NCBI RefSeq assembly: GCF_036014015.1
Contig: NZ_CP107905.1
Coordinates: 10,540,001-10,604,000, forward strand
Source: Streptomyces sp. NBC_00457
GTDB taxonomy: Bacteria; Actinomycetota; Actinomycetes; Streptomycetales; Streptomycetaceae
Length of the DNA stretch: 64,000 bases
Reading direction: 5' to 3'
Below the pieces are notes generated by a model that saw nothing but the letters and a program-made list of their open reading frames with translations, did no database searches and had not been told where the DNA came from. Position numbers and translations under genes: made by a program. Positions 8,494 through 17,189 of the stretch are shown here, in pieces (the first letter of the stretch is position 1; each line of letters begins with the position of its first letter).

Positions 8494-10719
8494 GTGGACG
8501 GTACGCATGGAGGCGAACGCGCAGTCAGCGTCGGACGCACCTCAGGGCCGCCCGTGACGGCGGCCGGTCAGTATGCCCTGGACGATCCGGTATCGGCGCA
8601 CTTGGAGGTCTGCCTCGTCGGCGCAGGACCGCGGGGCCTTTCCGTACTGGAACGGCTCTGCGCGCAGGAACGCAAGTCGCCCCGCTGGGACACCGTCACC
8701 GTGCACGTCGTCGACCCGGATCCACCGGGTTCGGGACGGGTGTGGCGCCCTACGCAGTCCCGGCACCTGCTGATGAACACCGTGTCCTGCCAGGTCACGG
8801 TCTACACCGACGCCAGCGTCCGCATCGACGGCCCGCTGGACGAGGGGCCGAGCCTGTACGAGTGGGCCAAGGCCCTGGTCTCGCACACCCTGGAGGCCAC
8901 CCCGCAGGCCGGCTACGACGACGGCGTCCTTGCCGAGGCACGCCGGCTGAGCCCCGACACCTACCCCACCCGTGCCCTGTACGGCTGCTATCTGACCTGG
9001 GCGTTCCAGCAGGTCGTCGCGAACGCCGCCGCGCACGTGAGGGTGCGCACGCACCCGGTGCGCGCCGTCGCCCTCGAGGACGACGCCGCCCGCGGCGGGC
9101 GGGCGGGATGGCAGAGCGTCGTCCTCGAGGACGGCACCCGGCTGACCGGCCTGTCCGCGGTCGTCCTGGCCCAGGGCCACGTACCGGTGCAGCCCTCGGA
9201 CACCGAGCGGGAGCTGACCGAATACGCCGAAGCGAGCGGGCTGACCTACCTGGCCCCGTCCAACCCGGCCGACGCGGACCTGTCGGGCATCCGGCCCGGC
9301 GAGCCGGTGCTGCTGCGCGGACTCGGGCTCAACTTCTTCGACTACCTGGCCCTGTTCACCCACGGCCGGGGCGGCGTCTTCACCCGCACGGGCGGCCGGC
9401 TGGTCTACCGGCCCTCGGGCCGCGAGCCGCGCCTGTACGCGGGTTCGCGGCGCGGTGTGCCCTACCAGGCGCGCGGCGAGAACGAGAAGGGCGCCCACGG
9501 CCGCTACTACCCGCGGCTGCTGACCGCCGACTACATCAAGGCGCTGCGCGCCCGGACCCCCGACAGCGCGGCCATCGACTTCGCCGCCGACCTGTGGCCG
9601 CTCATCTCCAAGGAGGTGTGCGGTGTCTACTACGCGGCCCTGCTCGCGGCCCGCGGCGAACTGCCCGACCTCATCGACGACTTCACCGAGGACTACCTGG
9701 AGGCCGAACCGGGCCGGGAGGAGGACGCGCTCCTGGACGCGGCCGGGATCAAGGCCGCCGACCGCTGGGACTGGCAGCGCATCGCACGCCCCTACGGCAG
9801 CCGCGTCTTTAGTGACCAGGCCGCCTTCCGCGGCTGGCTGCGCGGCCATCTCGACGACGATGTCCGCCTGGCCCGCCAGGGCAACGTCAGCGGACCGGTC
9901 AAGGCCGCCCTCGACGTCCTGCGGGACCTGCGCAACGAGCTGCGGCTCGCCATCGACCACGCCGGCCTGACCGCCGCCTCCCACCGCGACGACCTCGACG
10001 GCTGGTACACACCGCTCAACGCCTATCTGTCCATCGGCCCCCCGGCCTTGCGCATCGAGGAGATGGCCGCGCTCATGGACGCCGGCATCCTCGACGTGAC
10101 CGGACCCGGCCTGCGCGTCACCGCCGACCCGCACGACCCGCTCGGCCCCTGCTTCACCGGGACGTCGAGCGAGATACCGGACGTGGCCGTGCGGGCCACC
10201 GTCCTCATCGAGGCCCGCCTGCCCGAGATCGACCTGCGGCGCACCGCGGACCCGCTGATGAGCGAGCTGCTGCGCACCGGGCAGTGCCGCCCGTACCGCA
10301 TCCCCGGCGCCGGCGCCGCGGGCGGCACGGACTACGAGACCGGTGGCCTGGCCGTGTCCGAGCGGCCCTACCACCTGATCGACGCCCGGGGCGTCCCGCA
10401 TCCGCGGCGCTTCGCCTACGGGGTGCCCACCGAGTCCGTGCACTGGGTGACCGCCGCGGGCATCAGGCCCGGCGTCGGCTCGGTCACCCTCGAGGACTCC
10501 GACGCCATCGCCGCGGCCGTCCTCGCCCTGCCCGGGCTTCCTGTCGTCTCCGAACAGCCACAACAGTCACAGCAGCCAGAGCAGCCACAACAGCCAGAGC
10601 AGCCAGAACAGGCAGAGCAGTCAGAACAGTCGGAGCAGCCAGAGCAGTTGGGCATCTCTCCTGCAGACCGTGCGGCCCTGGCCGCCATCGCGGCCCCGAG
10701 CGTGAAGGCAGGCGCATGA
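8494..10719 (+). CDS. creE: CreE-like FAD-dependent oxygenase (predicted L-aspartate to nitrosuccinate)
   Basis: A protein of 741 residues. An N-terminal FAD/NAD(P)-binding fold (LEVCLVGAGPRGLSVLERL, residues ~38-56) is followed by the rest of the FAD/NAD(P)-binding protein family seen in CreE of cremeomycin synthesis. CreE oxidises the amino group of aspartate to a nitro/nitroso level. The GTG at 8494 was chosen because GGAAGGAGG sits 5 bp upstream; an earlier in-frame GTG at 8473 lacks a site. The coding sequence overlaps the CreD-like gene by 4 bp, the standard arrangement of the nitrous-acid pathway. Residues ~686-722 are a low-complexity Gln/Glu/Pro/Ser repeat (SEQPQQ type), an unusual tail. 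Family assignment is from pattern memory; the context strengthens it. Confidence 0.76.
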   Translation: MDGTHGGERAVSVGRTSGPPVTAAGQYALDDPVSAHLEVCLVGAGPRGLSVLERLCAQERKSPRWDTVTVHVVDPDPPGSGRVWRPTQSRHLLMNTVSCQVTVYTDASVRIDGPLDEGPSLYEWAKALVSHTLEATPQAGYDDGVLAEARRLSPDTYPTRALYGCYLTWAFQQVVANAAAHVRVRTHPVRAVALEDDAARGGRAGWQSVVLEDGTRLTGLSAVVLAQGHVPVQPSDTERELTEYAEASGLTYLAPSNPADADLSGIRPGEPVLLRGLGLNFFDYLALFTHGRGGVFTRTGGRLVYRPSGREPRLYAGSRRGVPYQARGENEKGAHGRYYPRLLTADYIKALRARTPDSAAIDFAADLWPLISKEVCGVYYAALLAARGELPDLIDDFTEDYLEAEPGREEDALLDAAGIKAADRWDWQRIARPYGSRVFSDQAAFRGWLRGHLDDDVRLARQGNVSGPVKAALDVLRDLRNELRLAIDHAGLTAASHRDDLDGWYTPLNAYLSIGPPALRIEEMAALMDAGILDVTGPGLRVTADPHDPLGPCFTGTSSEIPDVAVRATVLIEARLPEIDLRRTADPLMSELLRTGQCRPYRIPGAGAAGGTDYETGGLAVSERPYHLIDARGVPHPRRFAYGVPTESVHWVTAAGIRPGVGSVTLEDSDAIAAAVLALPGLPVVSEQPQQSQQPEQPQQPEQPEQAEQSEQSEQPEQLGISPADRAALAAIAAPSVKAGA

Positions 10720-12155
10720 GCGTGGTGCACGCATCCGCGCGGACCGGAACGCTGTCCGCCCATCTGGACGCCGGGCTGCTCTCACCGGTGCGGGCGGGCA
10801 CCCCCGTCGAGGCGGCCGTGGGCGACAGCGCCTGGCTGCAGGCGATGCTCGACGCGGAGGCGGCCCTGGCCCGCGCCCAGGCCCGCTGCGGCACGGTGCC
10901 CGCCCACGCGGCCCGCGTCATCACGGCCGCCGCCCGCGCCGAGCTGCTGGACGTCCGCGAACTGGCGCTGGCCGCGCGGGAGACCGCGAACCCGGTGGTG
11001 GGCCTGGTCAAGGCGCTGACCGCGGTGGTCGCCGAGCGGTCCGAGCAGGCCGCCGAGTATGTGCACCGCGGCTCGACCAGCCAGGACGTCTTCGACACCG
11101 GGGCGATGCTGGTGGCCGCGCGGGCGCTGCGTCTGATCGTCGCGGACCTGCGGGCCGTGGCCGCCGCGCTGGCCGGCCTCGCGGCCGCGCACCGGGACAC
11201 CGTGATGGCGGGCCGCACCCTGGCCCTGCACGCCGTGCCCACCACCTTCGGCCTCAAGGCGGCCGGCTGGCACCGGCTGGTCCTGGACGCCGCCGAGCGC
11301 CTCGAACGCATCGCCCACGGCGGGCTACCGGTGGCGCTCGGCGGCGCGGCCGGAACCCTGGCCGGCTATCTGCAGTACGCGGGAGCGGACGCGGACCCCG
11401 CGGCCGTCCTCGACGACCTGGGCGCCGCCTTCGCCGACGAGACGGGCCTGGCCGCCCCCGTCCTGCCCTGGCACGCCCTGCGCACCCCCGTCGCCGACCT
11501 GGGGGCCGCACTCGCCCACACGGCCGGGGCTCTTGGCAAGATCGCCGCGGATGTGCTGGTGCTCACCCGTACCGAGGTCGGTGAGGTGGCCGAGCCCCAG
11601 GTCGCCGGACGGGGCGCCTCGTCGGCGATGCCGCACAAGCGCAACCCCGTGCTCGCGACCCTGATCCGCTCGGCCGGCCTGCAAGTGCCCGCCCTGGCCA
11701 CCGTACTGATGCAGTGTCTGCCCACCGAGGACGAGCGCTCGGCCGGGATGTGGCACGCCGAGTGGCAGCCGCTGCGCGAGGCCCTGCGGCTGACCGGCGG
11801 CGCCGCGCACACGGCCGTCGAACTCGCCCGGGGGCTCACCGTCCACCCGCAGCGGATGCGCGCCAACCTCGCGGCGACCGGCGGGCAGCTCGTCTCCGAG
11901 CGCGTCTCGGCCGTCCTGGCGCCGCGCCTGGGCAAGACGGCCGCCAGGGAACTGCTCACCCAGGCCTCGATGCTCGCCTCCCGCACCGGCCTGCCGCTGG
12001 CCGACGTGCTGGCCGGCCTGCCGCAGCTGGCCGGAGTGCTCAGCCGCGAGGAGGCGGCCGCCCTGCTCGACCCGGCCGGCTACACGGGCGCCGCCGGCCC
12101 GCTGGTGGACCGGGCACTGGGCGCACCGGGCACGGCCCGGCCCCCGGCGCCCTGA
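10716..12155 (+). CDS. creD: CreD-like nitrosuccinate lyase (fumarase/aspartase superfamily)
   Basis: A protein of 479 residues of the fumarase/adenylosuccinate lyase fold. The conserved HRGSTSQD (117-124) and the signature loop GASSAMPHKRNP (300-311), with the catalytic Ser region, are intact. Database annotation of such proteins is usually 3-carboxy-cis,cis-muconate cycloisomerase. Next to a CreE-like gene, with ATGA overlap, the likely reaction is beta-elimination of nitrosuccinate to nitrous acid and fumarate. No other protocatechuate-degradation gene is nearby, which argues against the muconate role. A very strong terminator hairpin follows. Confidence 0.8.
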   Translation: MSVVHASARTGTLSAHLDAGLLSPVRAGTPVEAAVGDSAWLQAMLDAEAALARAQARCGTVPAHAARVITAAARAELLDVRELALAARETANPVVGLVKALTAVVAERSEQAAEYVHRGSTSQDVFDTGAMLVAARALRLIVADLRAVAAALAGLAAAHRDTVMAGRTLALHAVPTTFGLKAAGWHRLVLDAAERLERIAHGGLPVALGGAAGTLAGYLQYAGADADPAAVLDDLGAAFADETGLAAPVLPWHALRTPVADLGAALAHTAGALGKIAADVLVLTRTEVGEVAEPQVAGRGASSAMPHKRNPVLATLIRSAGLQVPALATVLMQCLPTEDERSAGMWHAEWQPLREALRLTGGAAHTAVELARGLTVHPQRMRANLAATGGQLVSERVSAVLAPRLGKTAARELLTQASMLASRTGLPLADVLAGLPQLAGVLSREEAAALLDPAGYTGAAGPLVDRALGAPGTARPPAP

Positions 12156-12170
12156 CCGGCGGCCGGCCCG

Positions 12171-12220
12171 CAGGCGTCCGGCGTGCACCGGGCCGCCGGC
12201 CGGTGCACGCCGAACGCCTG
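12171..12220 (+). terminator. Strong bidirectional-looking hairpin after the CreE/CreD pair
   Basis: Arms of 21 bp beginning CAGGCGT and ending ACGCCTG, with a single mismatch, enclose an 8-base GC loop. It lies 15 bp after the CreD-like stop codon. The rest of the 12156-12528 gap is very GC-rich and holds no supported gene. Confidence 0.8.
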
Positions 12221-12528
12221 GGGGCGGGCGGGCTGTGAGGGCCCGCGGGCCGGCTGTGCCGAGGGCACCGGCCGCTGCCCACGGCGGCCGGCGTCGTACG
12301 CACCGGCCCGGCCGGTGCCTGCCCGACGTGGAGCACGGGCGGGCGCGGGCCCGTCCGCCCTGGTCGCCCGCCCCAAAGGCGCCCGCCCGTGCGGCACCGT
12401 GCCCGGCGCCCCCGCTCGAGTCCTCCTCGCGGCCGCCTCGAAGGCCGCTCGAGGCGCCGCCGAACCCGGCCGCGCGGACCGCCCCGCGCCGCATGATGCA
12501 ACCACAACACACAGGGGAGGCGGCCGAG

Positions 12529-14034
12529 TTGAAACGGGACGCACGTGTGGTCGGCGGGGGCGGCGGCCACGGCCACGCCGTGGTGATCGGCTCGAGCCTG
12601 GCGGGGCTCACCGCGGCGCGGGCCCTGGCCAACTTCATGGACCACGTCACCGTGATCGAGCGCGACTGGCTGCCCACCGGAGCGGGCCGCCGCCGCGGCG
12701 TACCCCAGGCACGGCACACCCACAGCCTCATGACCGCCGCCCACCAGGGCCTGGAGGAACTGTTCCCCGGCATCCGCGGTGACCTCACCCGCGCCGGAGC
12801 CGTCCACGTCCGCATCCCGAAGGACATGCTGCTGCTCGGCCCGGCCGGCTGGCTGCCCCGCTTCGACGCGGGCCTGTCGATGTACAGCGCCGGCCGCGAC
12901 CTCATCGACGCGGCCATACGCGCCCGGCTGCGCGCCGACCCCAGGGTGACCTTCCTGCCGCAGCACGAGGTCGTCGCCCTGCAGGGCGGCCGCCAGGACA
13001 CCGTCACCGGCGTCTGGGCACGCGGCCGGGACCGCACGGCCCCGGGCGGCTGGACGCCCCGGCGCCTGCTGCCGGCCGAGTTCGTGGTGGACGCCTCCGG
13101 ACAAGGCTCCCGCGCCCCGCAATGGCTCGCCGAGCTCGGCTACGACCCGCCCGCCGAATCCGTGGCCGGCGCCGGGACCGCGTACGCCACCACCCTGTTC
13201 GCGGCGCCGGTCGGCCACGTCGCCGACTTCACCAGCCTGGTGCTCATGGCCGCGCCCGGCGACCCGCGCCAGGGCATGCTGCACCCCGTCGAAGGCGGCC
13301 GCTGGTCGGTGTCGCTGAGCACCGGCGACGGCACACCGCCGCCCACCAGCCACGCGGCACTGGTGCGCGCCGCAGGCAACCTGCGCCACCCGCTGCTGCG
13401 CGACCTCATCGAGGCGGCCACCCCACTCGGCCCCGTCTACGGCTGCAGCCGCACCGGGCAGCGCTGGCGCCACTACGAGAAGCTGCGCCGCTGGCCCGAC
13501 CAGTTCCTCGTGGTCGGCGACGCCCTCGCCACCCTGGACCCGGCCCACGGCCACGGCATGACCCTCGCCGTGCAGGGCGCTCTCGTCCTGGACCACCTGC
13601 TCGCCGCGCACGGCACCGCGGTCGGCATCAGCCACCGCCTGCGCCGGGCCCTGGCCCACCGCCTCGCCCCCGCCTGGCAGGCGAGCGCCCGCACCCTGGG
13701 CCCGGCGGACACCGGCCAGGACCCGCCGGCCACCCTGCGCGCCCGGCTCGGCCGGCGCTACGCGTCCCGGCTCGCGGCCGCCGCGACCACCGACCCGCAC
13801 GCGGCGGCCCTGCTGCTCCACCTGCAGCAGAGCCTCGCCCCGCCCGCCGCCCTGCGCCCGCGCGCGCTGCGGGCGGCGCTGCGCCCCCGCCGTGACACGC
13901 CGCCCGCGACGCCGTCCAGCGTCACCCACGGCCCCCAGGCACGCCCGCGCCGTCCCGCCACCCCGGCCACGCCCGCCCCCGCCGCCGGCCGGCCGGCAGC
14001 GGCCGTGAGCACGCCGCGCGTACGCCGCTTTTGA
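12529..14034 (+). CDS. FAD-dependent monooxygenase/oxidoreductase
   Basis: A protein of about 500 residues. The Rossmann FAD motif VVIGSSLAGLTAARAL is near the N-terminus. The second FAD motif, GDALATLDPAHGHGMTLA (about residue 325), matches the flavin-binding GD motif of aromatic hydroxylase/geranylgeranyl-reductase-like enzymes. The C-terminal ~60 residues are Pro/Ala/Arg-rich and probably disordered. I chose TTG 12529 because AGGGGAGG sits 8 bp upstream; two in-frame ATGs (12493, 12496) lack a site. A plausible role is hydroxylation or oxidative rearrangement of the naphthoquinone or its prenyl chain. The exact reaction cannot be read from sequence. Confidence 0.78.
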   Translation: MKRDARVVGGGGGHGHAVVIGSSLAGLTAARALANFMDHVTVIERDWLPTGAGRRRGVPQARHTHSLMTAAHQGLEELFPGIRGDLTRAGAVHVRIPKDMLLLGPAGWLPRFDAGLSMYSAGRDLIDAAIRARLRADPRVTFLPQHEVVALQGGRQDTVTGVWARGRDRTAPGGWTPRRLLPAEFVVDASGQGSRAPQWLAELGYDPPAESVAGAGTAYATTLFAAPVGHVADFTSLVLMAAPGDPRQGMLHPVEGGRWSVSLSTGDGTPPPTSHAALVRAAGNLRHPLLRDLIEAATPLGPVYGCSRTGQRWRHYEKLRRWPDQFLVVGDALATLDPAHGHGMTLAVQGALVLDHLLAAHGTAVGISHRLRRALAHRLAPAWQASARTLGPADTGQDPPATLRARLGRRYASRLAAAATTDPHAAALLLHLQQSLAPPAALRPRALRAALRPRRDTPPATPSSVTHGPQARPRRPATPATPAPAAGRPAAAVSTPRVRRF

Positions 14035-14230
14035 GCCTGTGGCGCGTCGGCGCCGTCGCGGGCCGATAAAGCACGGTCATACGCTCGCCGCATGGCAGAG
14101 GTGAGGCAACTGTCCGACGCAGCAGCTCACTTGAGCGGCCACGAGCGATCGCCCACCACCCAACGGGCTGAAAAACCGGGCCTGTTGCCTACCGGGAAGG
14201 CCGACTCGTCCTCGCACGTCCCACAACTCG

Positions 14231-14415
14231 CTCAAGAATCACTTGAGTTGCCACTTGAGTATGACTTGAGCGCGGTTGTTCGGCCCGGTCGCCCGTGGAT
14301 AGCGTTTCACCCGCTCCAGGGCACGGGCCCGCTGACGCCGCGCAGGCCGCCCCCGCCCCCGGCCGTTCACCGGCCGGACGGGGTGTGCCTGTGACGGCCG
14401 AGCGGCGGGGGGAGG
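14231..14415 (+). promoter_or_regulatory. Promoter region of the cytochrome b gene with SARP-like heptamer repeats
   Basis: ACTTGAG occurs at 14241, 14253 and 14264, one helical turn apart (12 and 11 bp). An inverted CTCAAG lies at 14231, and a related palindrome, GCTCA-CT-TGAGC, at 14125-14136. A possible -35 TTGTTC and -10 TAGCGT with an 18-bp spacer follow. Tandem heptamers with an 11-bp period are the known footprint of SARP activators. No SARP gene is in the window. The remaining 14035-14425 sequence has no supported gene. Confidence 0.6.
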
Positions 14416-14425
14416 GCGCGCGGGT

Positions 14426-16183
14426 ATGAGCACGACCGAAAGGGCGCCGCACACGGGGCGCACCACACCGCCGGCGGGCGAGCGCATCGCCGACTGGACG
14501 GACTCGCGGCTCGGGATCTACAACTTCCGGTTCCTGATCCGCAAGGTCTTTCCCGACCACTGGTCGTTCATGTTCGGCGAGATAGCGCTCTACAGCTTCA
14601 TCGTCCTGCTTCTCACCGGTACCTGGCTCACCATGTTCTTCGACCCGAGCATGACCGAGACCGTCTACCACGGGTCACACGAAGCGCTGCACGGCATCCC
14701 GATGTCCCAGGCCTACGCCTCCACCCTGCGCATCAGCTTCGACGTGCGCGGCGGCCTGTTCATCCGCCAGCTGCACCACTGGTCGGCGCTGGTCATGATC
14801 GGTGCGCTGTGCATCCACACGCTGCGGCACTTCCTGACCGGATCGTTCCGCAGGCCGCGCGAGGCCAACTGGCTGATCGGCTTCACGCTGCTCGTGCTGG
14901 TCACCCTGGAGGGCTTCGTCGGGTACTCGCTCCCCGACGACCTGCTCTCGGGCACCGGTCTGCGCATCGCCGAAGGCGTCACGCTCGCCATCCCGGTGGT
15001 CGGGACCTATCTGACGCTGTTCCTGTTCGGCGGCGAATACCCGGGACACGACATCATTCCCCGGTTCTACAGCTTCCACATCCTGCTGATCCCGGGCATC
15101 ATCGTCGCCCTGGTCACCGTCCACCTGATCTACGTCTTCTACCACAAGCACACCCAGTTCCGGGGACCGGGCCGCACCGAGAAGAACGTCGTCGGCCAGC
15201 CCCTGATGCCGGTGTACGCGGGCAAGGCCGGCGGGTTCTTCTTCCTCGTGTTCGGCGTGCTCGCGCTGATGGCCGGCATCGCCCAGATCAACCCCGTGTG
15301 GACCTACGGCCCCTACCGCGCCGACCAGATCTCCCAGGGCTCCCAGCCCGACTGGTACATGGGCTTCCTCGAGGGCGCCCTGCGGGCCATGCCCGCCTGG
15401 GAGTTCGTCGTCCCGGGCGGCTACACCGTCAACATGGGCGTCCTGCTGCCGGCCGTCATCCTGCCCACCGTCATGATGGCGGTGATCGCCCTGTGGCCGT
15501 TCCTGGAAGCCTGGGTCACCGGCGACAGACGCGAACACCACCTCCTGGACCGCCCCCGCGACCACCCCACCCGCACCGCGTTCGGCTGCGCCTTCGTCGC
15601 CCTCTACCTGGTGCTGTTCTTCGGCGGCGCCAACGACGTCCTGGCCGAACGCTTCCATCTGTCCCTGAACCAGATCACCTGGGCGGTGCGGATCGGATTC
15701 TTCGTCGTCCCGGCACTGACCTACGTCCTCACCCGGCGGATCTGCCTCGGCCTGCAACGCCGCGACCGCGACAAGCTCCTGCACGGCCGCGAGACCGGAA
15801 AGATCAGAAGGCTGCCGCACGGCGAGTTCGTCGAGGTCCACGCGCCCCTCGACCGCCCCCAGGCCTACACCCTGCTGTCCAAGGAGGTGCGCGAGACAGT
15901 GCCGGCCCCCGCACCGGAGAACGGCGGCGTGCCCAACCCGCAGGCCCGCAAGGAGATGCTGCGCCACCGGCTCAGCCGCTGGCTGTACGGCAACCAGATC
16001 CCGCAGCCGACACCGCAGGACATGCGGCACGCCCTGGAACACTCCGGCCACTCGCCGGGCGGACATGGCCCGTCCAACGGACACGGCTCGTCCAACGGAC
16101 ACGGCCCGTCGGCAGGCGGGCCCCTGGACACCGGCAGGCAGGCCGCCGGCGAGGAGCGGGAGCCGGACCAGGAACCGCACTGA
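14426..16183 (+). CDS. qcrB: Cytochrome bc1 complex cytochrome b subunit (QcrB), probable extra copy
   Basis: A protein of 585 residues closely resembling actinobacterial QcrB. It has cytoplasmic N-terminal residues, about eight or nine membrane segments, haem-ligand His pairs (HHWSALVMIGALCIHTLRHF and FHILLIPGIIVALVTVHLIY regions) and the QPDWYMGFLEGALRAMPAWE segment around the quinol-oxidation site. The C-terminal ~60 residues are low-complexity Gly/His/Ser. No qcrA or qcrC accompanies it, so it is not the housekeeping operon. Inside a naphthoquinone cluster, an extra quinol-binding subunit is a reasonable self-resistance target (inference). It has its own promoter with SARP-like repeats. 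A GGGGGGAGGG site precedes the ATG. Confidence 0.93.
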   Translation: MSTTERAPHTGRTTPPAGERIADWTDSRLGIYNFRFLIRKVFPDHWSFMFGEIALYSFIVLLLTGTWLTMFFDPSMTETVYHGSHEALHGIPMSQAYASTLRISFDVRGGLFIRQLHHWSALVMIGALCIHTLRHFLTGSFRRPREANWLIGFTLLVLVTLEGFVGYSLPDDLLSGTGLRIAEGVTLAIPVVGTYLTLFLFGGEYPGHDIIPRFYSFHILLIPGIIVALVTVHLIYVFYHKHTQFRGPGRTEKNVVGQPLMPVYAGKAGGFFFLVFGVLALMAGIAQINPVWTYGPYRADQISQGSQPDWYMGFLEGALRAMPAWEFVVPGGYTVNMGVLLPAVILPTVMMAVIALWPFLEAWVTGDRREHHLLDRPRDHPTRTAFGCAFVALYLVLFFGGANDVLAERFHLSLNQITWAVRIGFFVVPALTYVLTRRICLGLQRRDRDKLLHGRETGKIRRLPHGEFVEVHAPLDRPQAYTLLSKEVRETVPAPAPENGGVPNPQARKEMLRHRLSRWLYGNQIPQPTPQDMRHALEHSGHSPGGHGPSNGHGSSNGHGPSAGGPLDTGRQAAGEEREPDQEPH

Positions 16184-16327
16184 CCCGGTCTGCGACGCAC
16201 AGGACCGGGCCGGATACGGCGGCGCGGGTGATCAGGGGACGGTCACCCGCGCCGCCGTCGTTTCACCGCCGGCCCCGCCGGTTGCCCTCGTCCCGGCGGC
16301 CCATGCCCCAGCATCCACGGAGGCCCG

Positions 16328-16684
16328 ATGAGCCCCACCCCATGGCGCCGGGACGGACCCCGCGCCGCATCCATCACCCGGGCACGCACCGGCCTGACGC
16401 AGGATCTGCGCGTGCGCCAGCGCCGCTACATCGTGGCGATGCTGGTGCGCACCGCCTGTGTGGTCCTGATGGCCCTCACCTGGAACCGCTGGCCCGCCGT
16501 CGGCGTCTGCGCCCTCGTCGGCGGGGTCGTCATCCCCTACGTCGCCGTGGTGGCCGCCCAGGCCGGGTGGCGCCAGCAGCGCGGCGTGAGGCCCGCGCTG
16601 ACGCCGGCCGGCGACGAGCCCGCCACCCGCGTCGTCCTGGAACCCACCCTGATCCTGCCACCGGAACGCAACACGGCGGGCTGA
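16328..16684 (+). CDS. DUF3099-like small membrane protein
   Basis: A protein of 118 residues with a basic N-terminus (ITRARTGLTQDLRVRQRRY) and two hydrophobic segments (about 35-55 and 58-78), as in Streptomyces DUF3099 proteins. Function is unknown. It follows the cytochrome b gene by 144 bp in the same direction and may be co-transcribed. The next 500 bp to the MFS gene hold no supported gene, only a strong palindrome. Confidence 0.7.
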   Translation: MSPTPWRRDGPRAASITRARTGLTQDLRVRQRRYIVAMLVRTACVVLMALTWNRWPAVGVCALVGGVVIPYVAVVAAQAGWRQQRGVRPALTPAGDEPATRVVLEPTLILPPERNTAG

Positions 16685-17129
16685 CCGGGCACACGCGTGG
16701 GCGCGCGCCGGGGCGCCGGAAGGGGCCGGGGGCTGGGGCGTCGGGGGTGGTGCCTAGGGCTTGCGGCGGCGGATCCGGTGCCGTGCGACCCTCCACCGCA
16801 CCCGGCTGCCACCGCGGCGCCCCGTGCGGGGCCGGCCGCACCGTCCCGCCCAAGCTGCGGGCATGCGTGCCGCCTGGGGCGGCACGGGTGGGCGCAGGCG
16901 GCACCCCGTCAGCGCCGGGCTGCGCGACCCACCCCCGGGGCAGCCACCCCACGCACAGCTGCACCCCGCCCAGCGCAGCCAACGCCCGCCGGCCTCGGCG
17001 ACGCCGTCGTCCAGGCGCACCCGCCGTCCCGCACTGCCGCCCTGCGTCGCCGGGGCCGCGGCCGGCGGACACGACAGGGCGCCGGGCCGTGCGGCATCCG
17101 CGGTCACCGTGCCCGGTCCCGTCACAAGG

Positions 17130-17163
17130 CCGCCTGCCGGAGCACCCGTGCTCCGGCAGGCGG
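17130..17163. terminator. Perfect hairpin between convergent units
   Basis: A 16-bp arm CCGCCTGCCGGAGCAC, a two-base loop and its exact complement. It stands between the plus-strand DUF3099 gene and the minus-strand MFS gene, so it can stop transcription from both sides. Confidence 0.8.
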
Positions 17164-17189
17164 TCAAGGTCACGCCCGCGCAGCGGCGG

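Noticed and set aside
8542..10563. 673-codon minus-strand frame opposite the CreE-like gene
   Set aside because: Antisense shadow. No ribosome binding site and low-complexity composition; the plus-strand protein has clear motifs.
10716..12155. Annotation of the lyase as 3-carboxy-cis,cis-muconate cycloisomerase
   Set aside because: The fold fits, but no protocatechuate pathway gene is nearby, while a CreE-like partner overlaps it by 4 bp. Nitrosuccinate lyase is the better reading.
14092..14394. 100-codon frame in front of the cytochrome b gene
   Set aside because: It overlaps the heptamer repeats and promoter. No ribosome binding site, and the end is Pro-rich noise.
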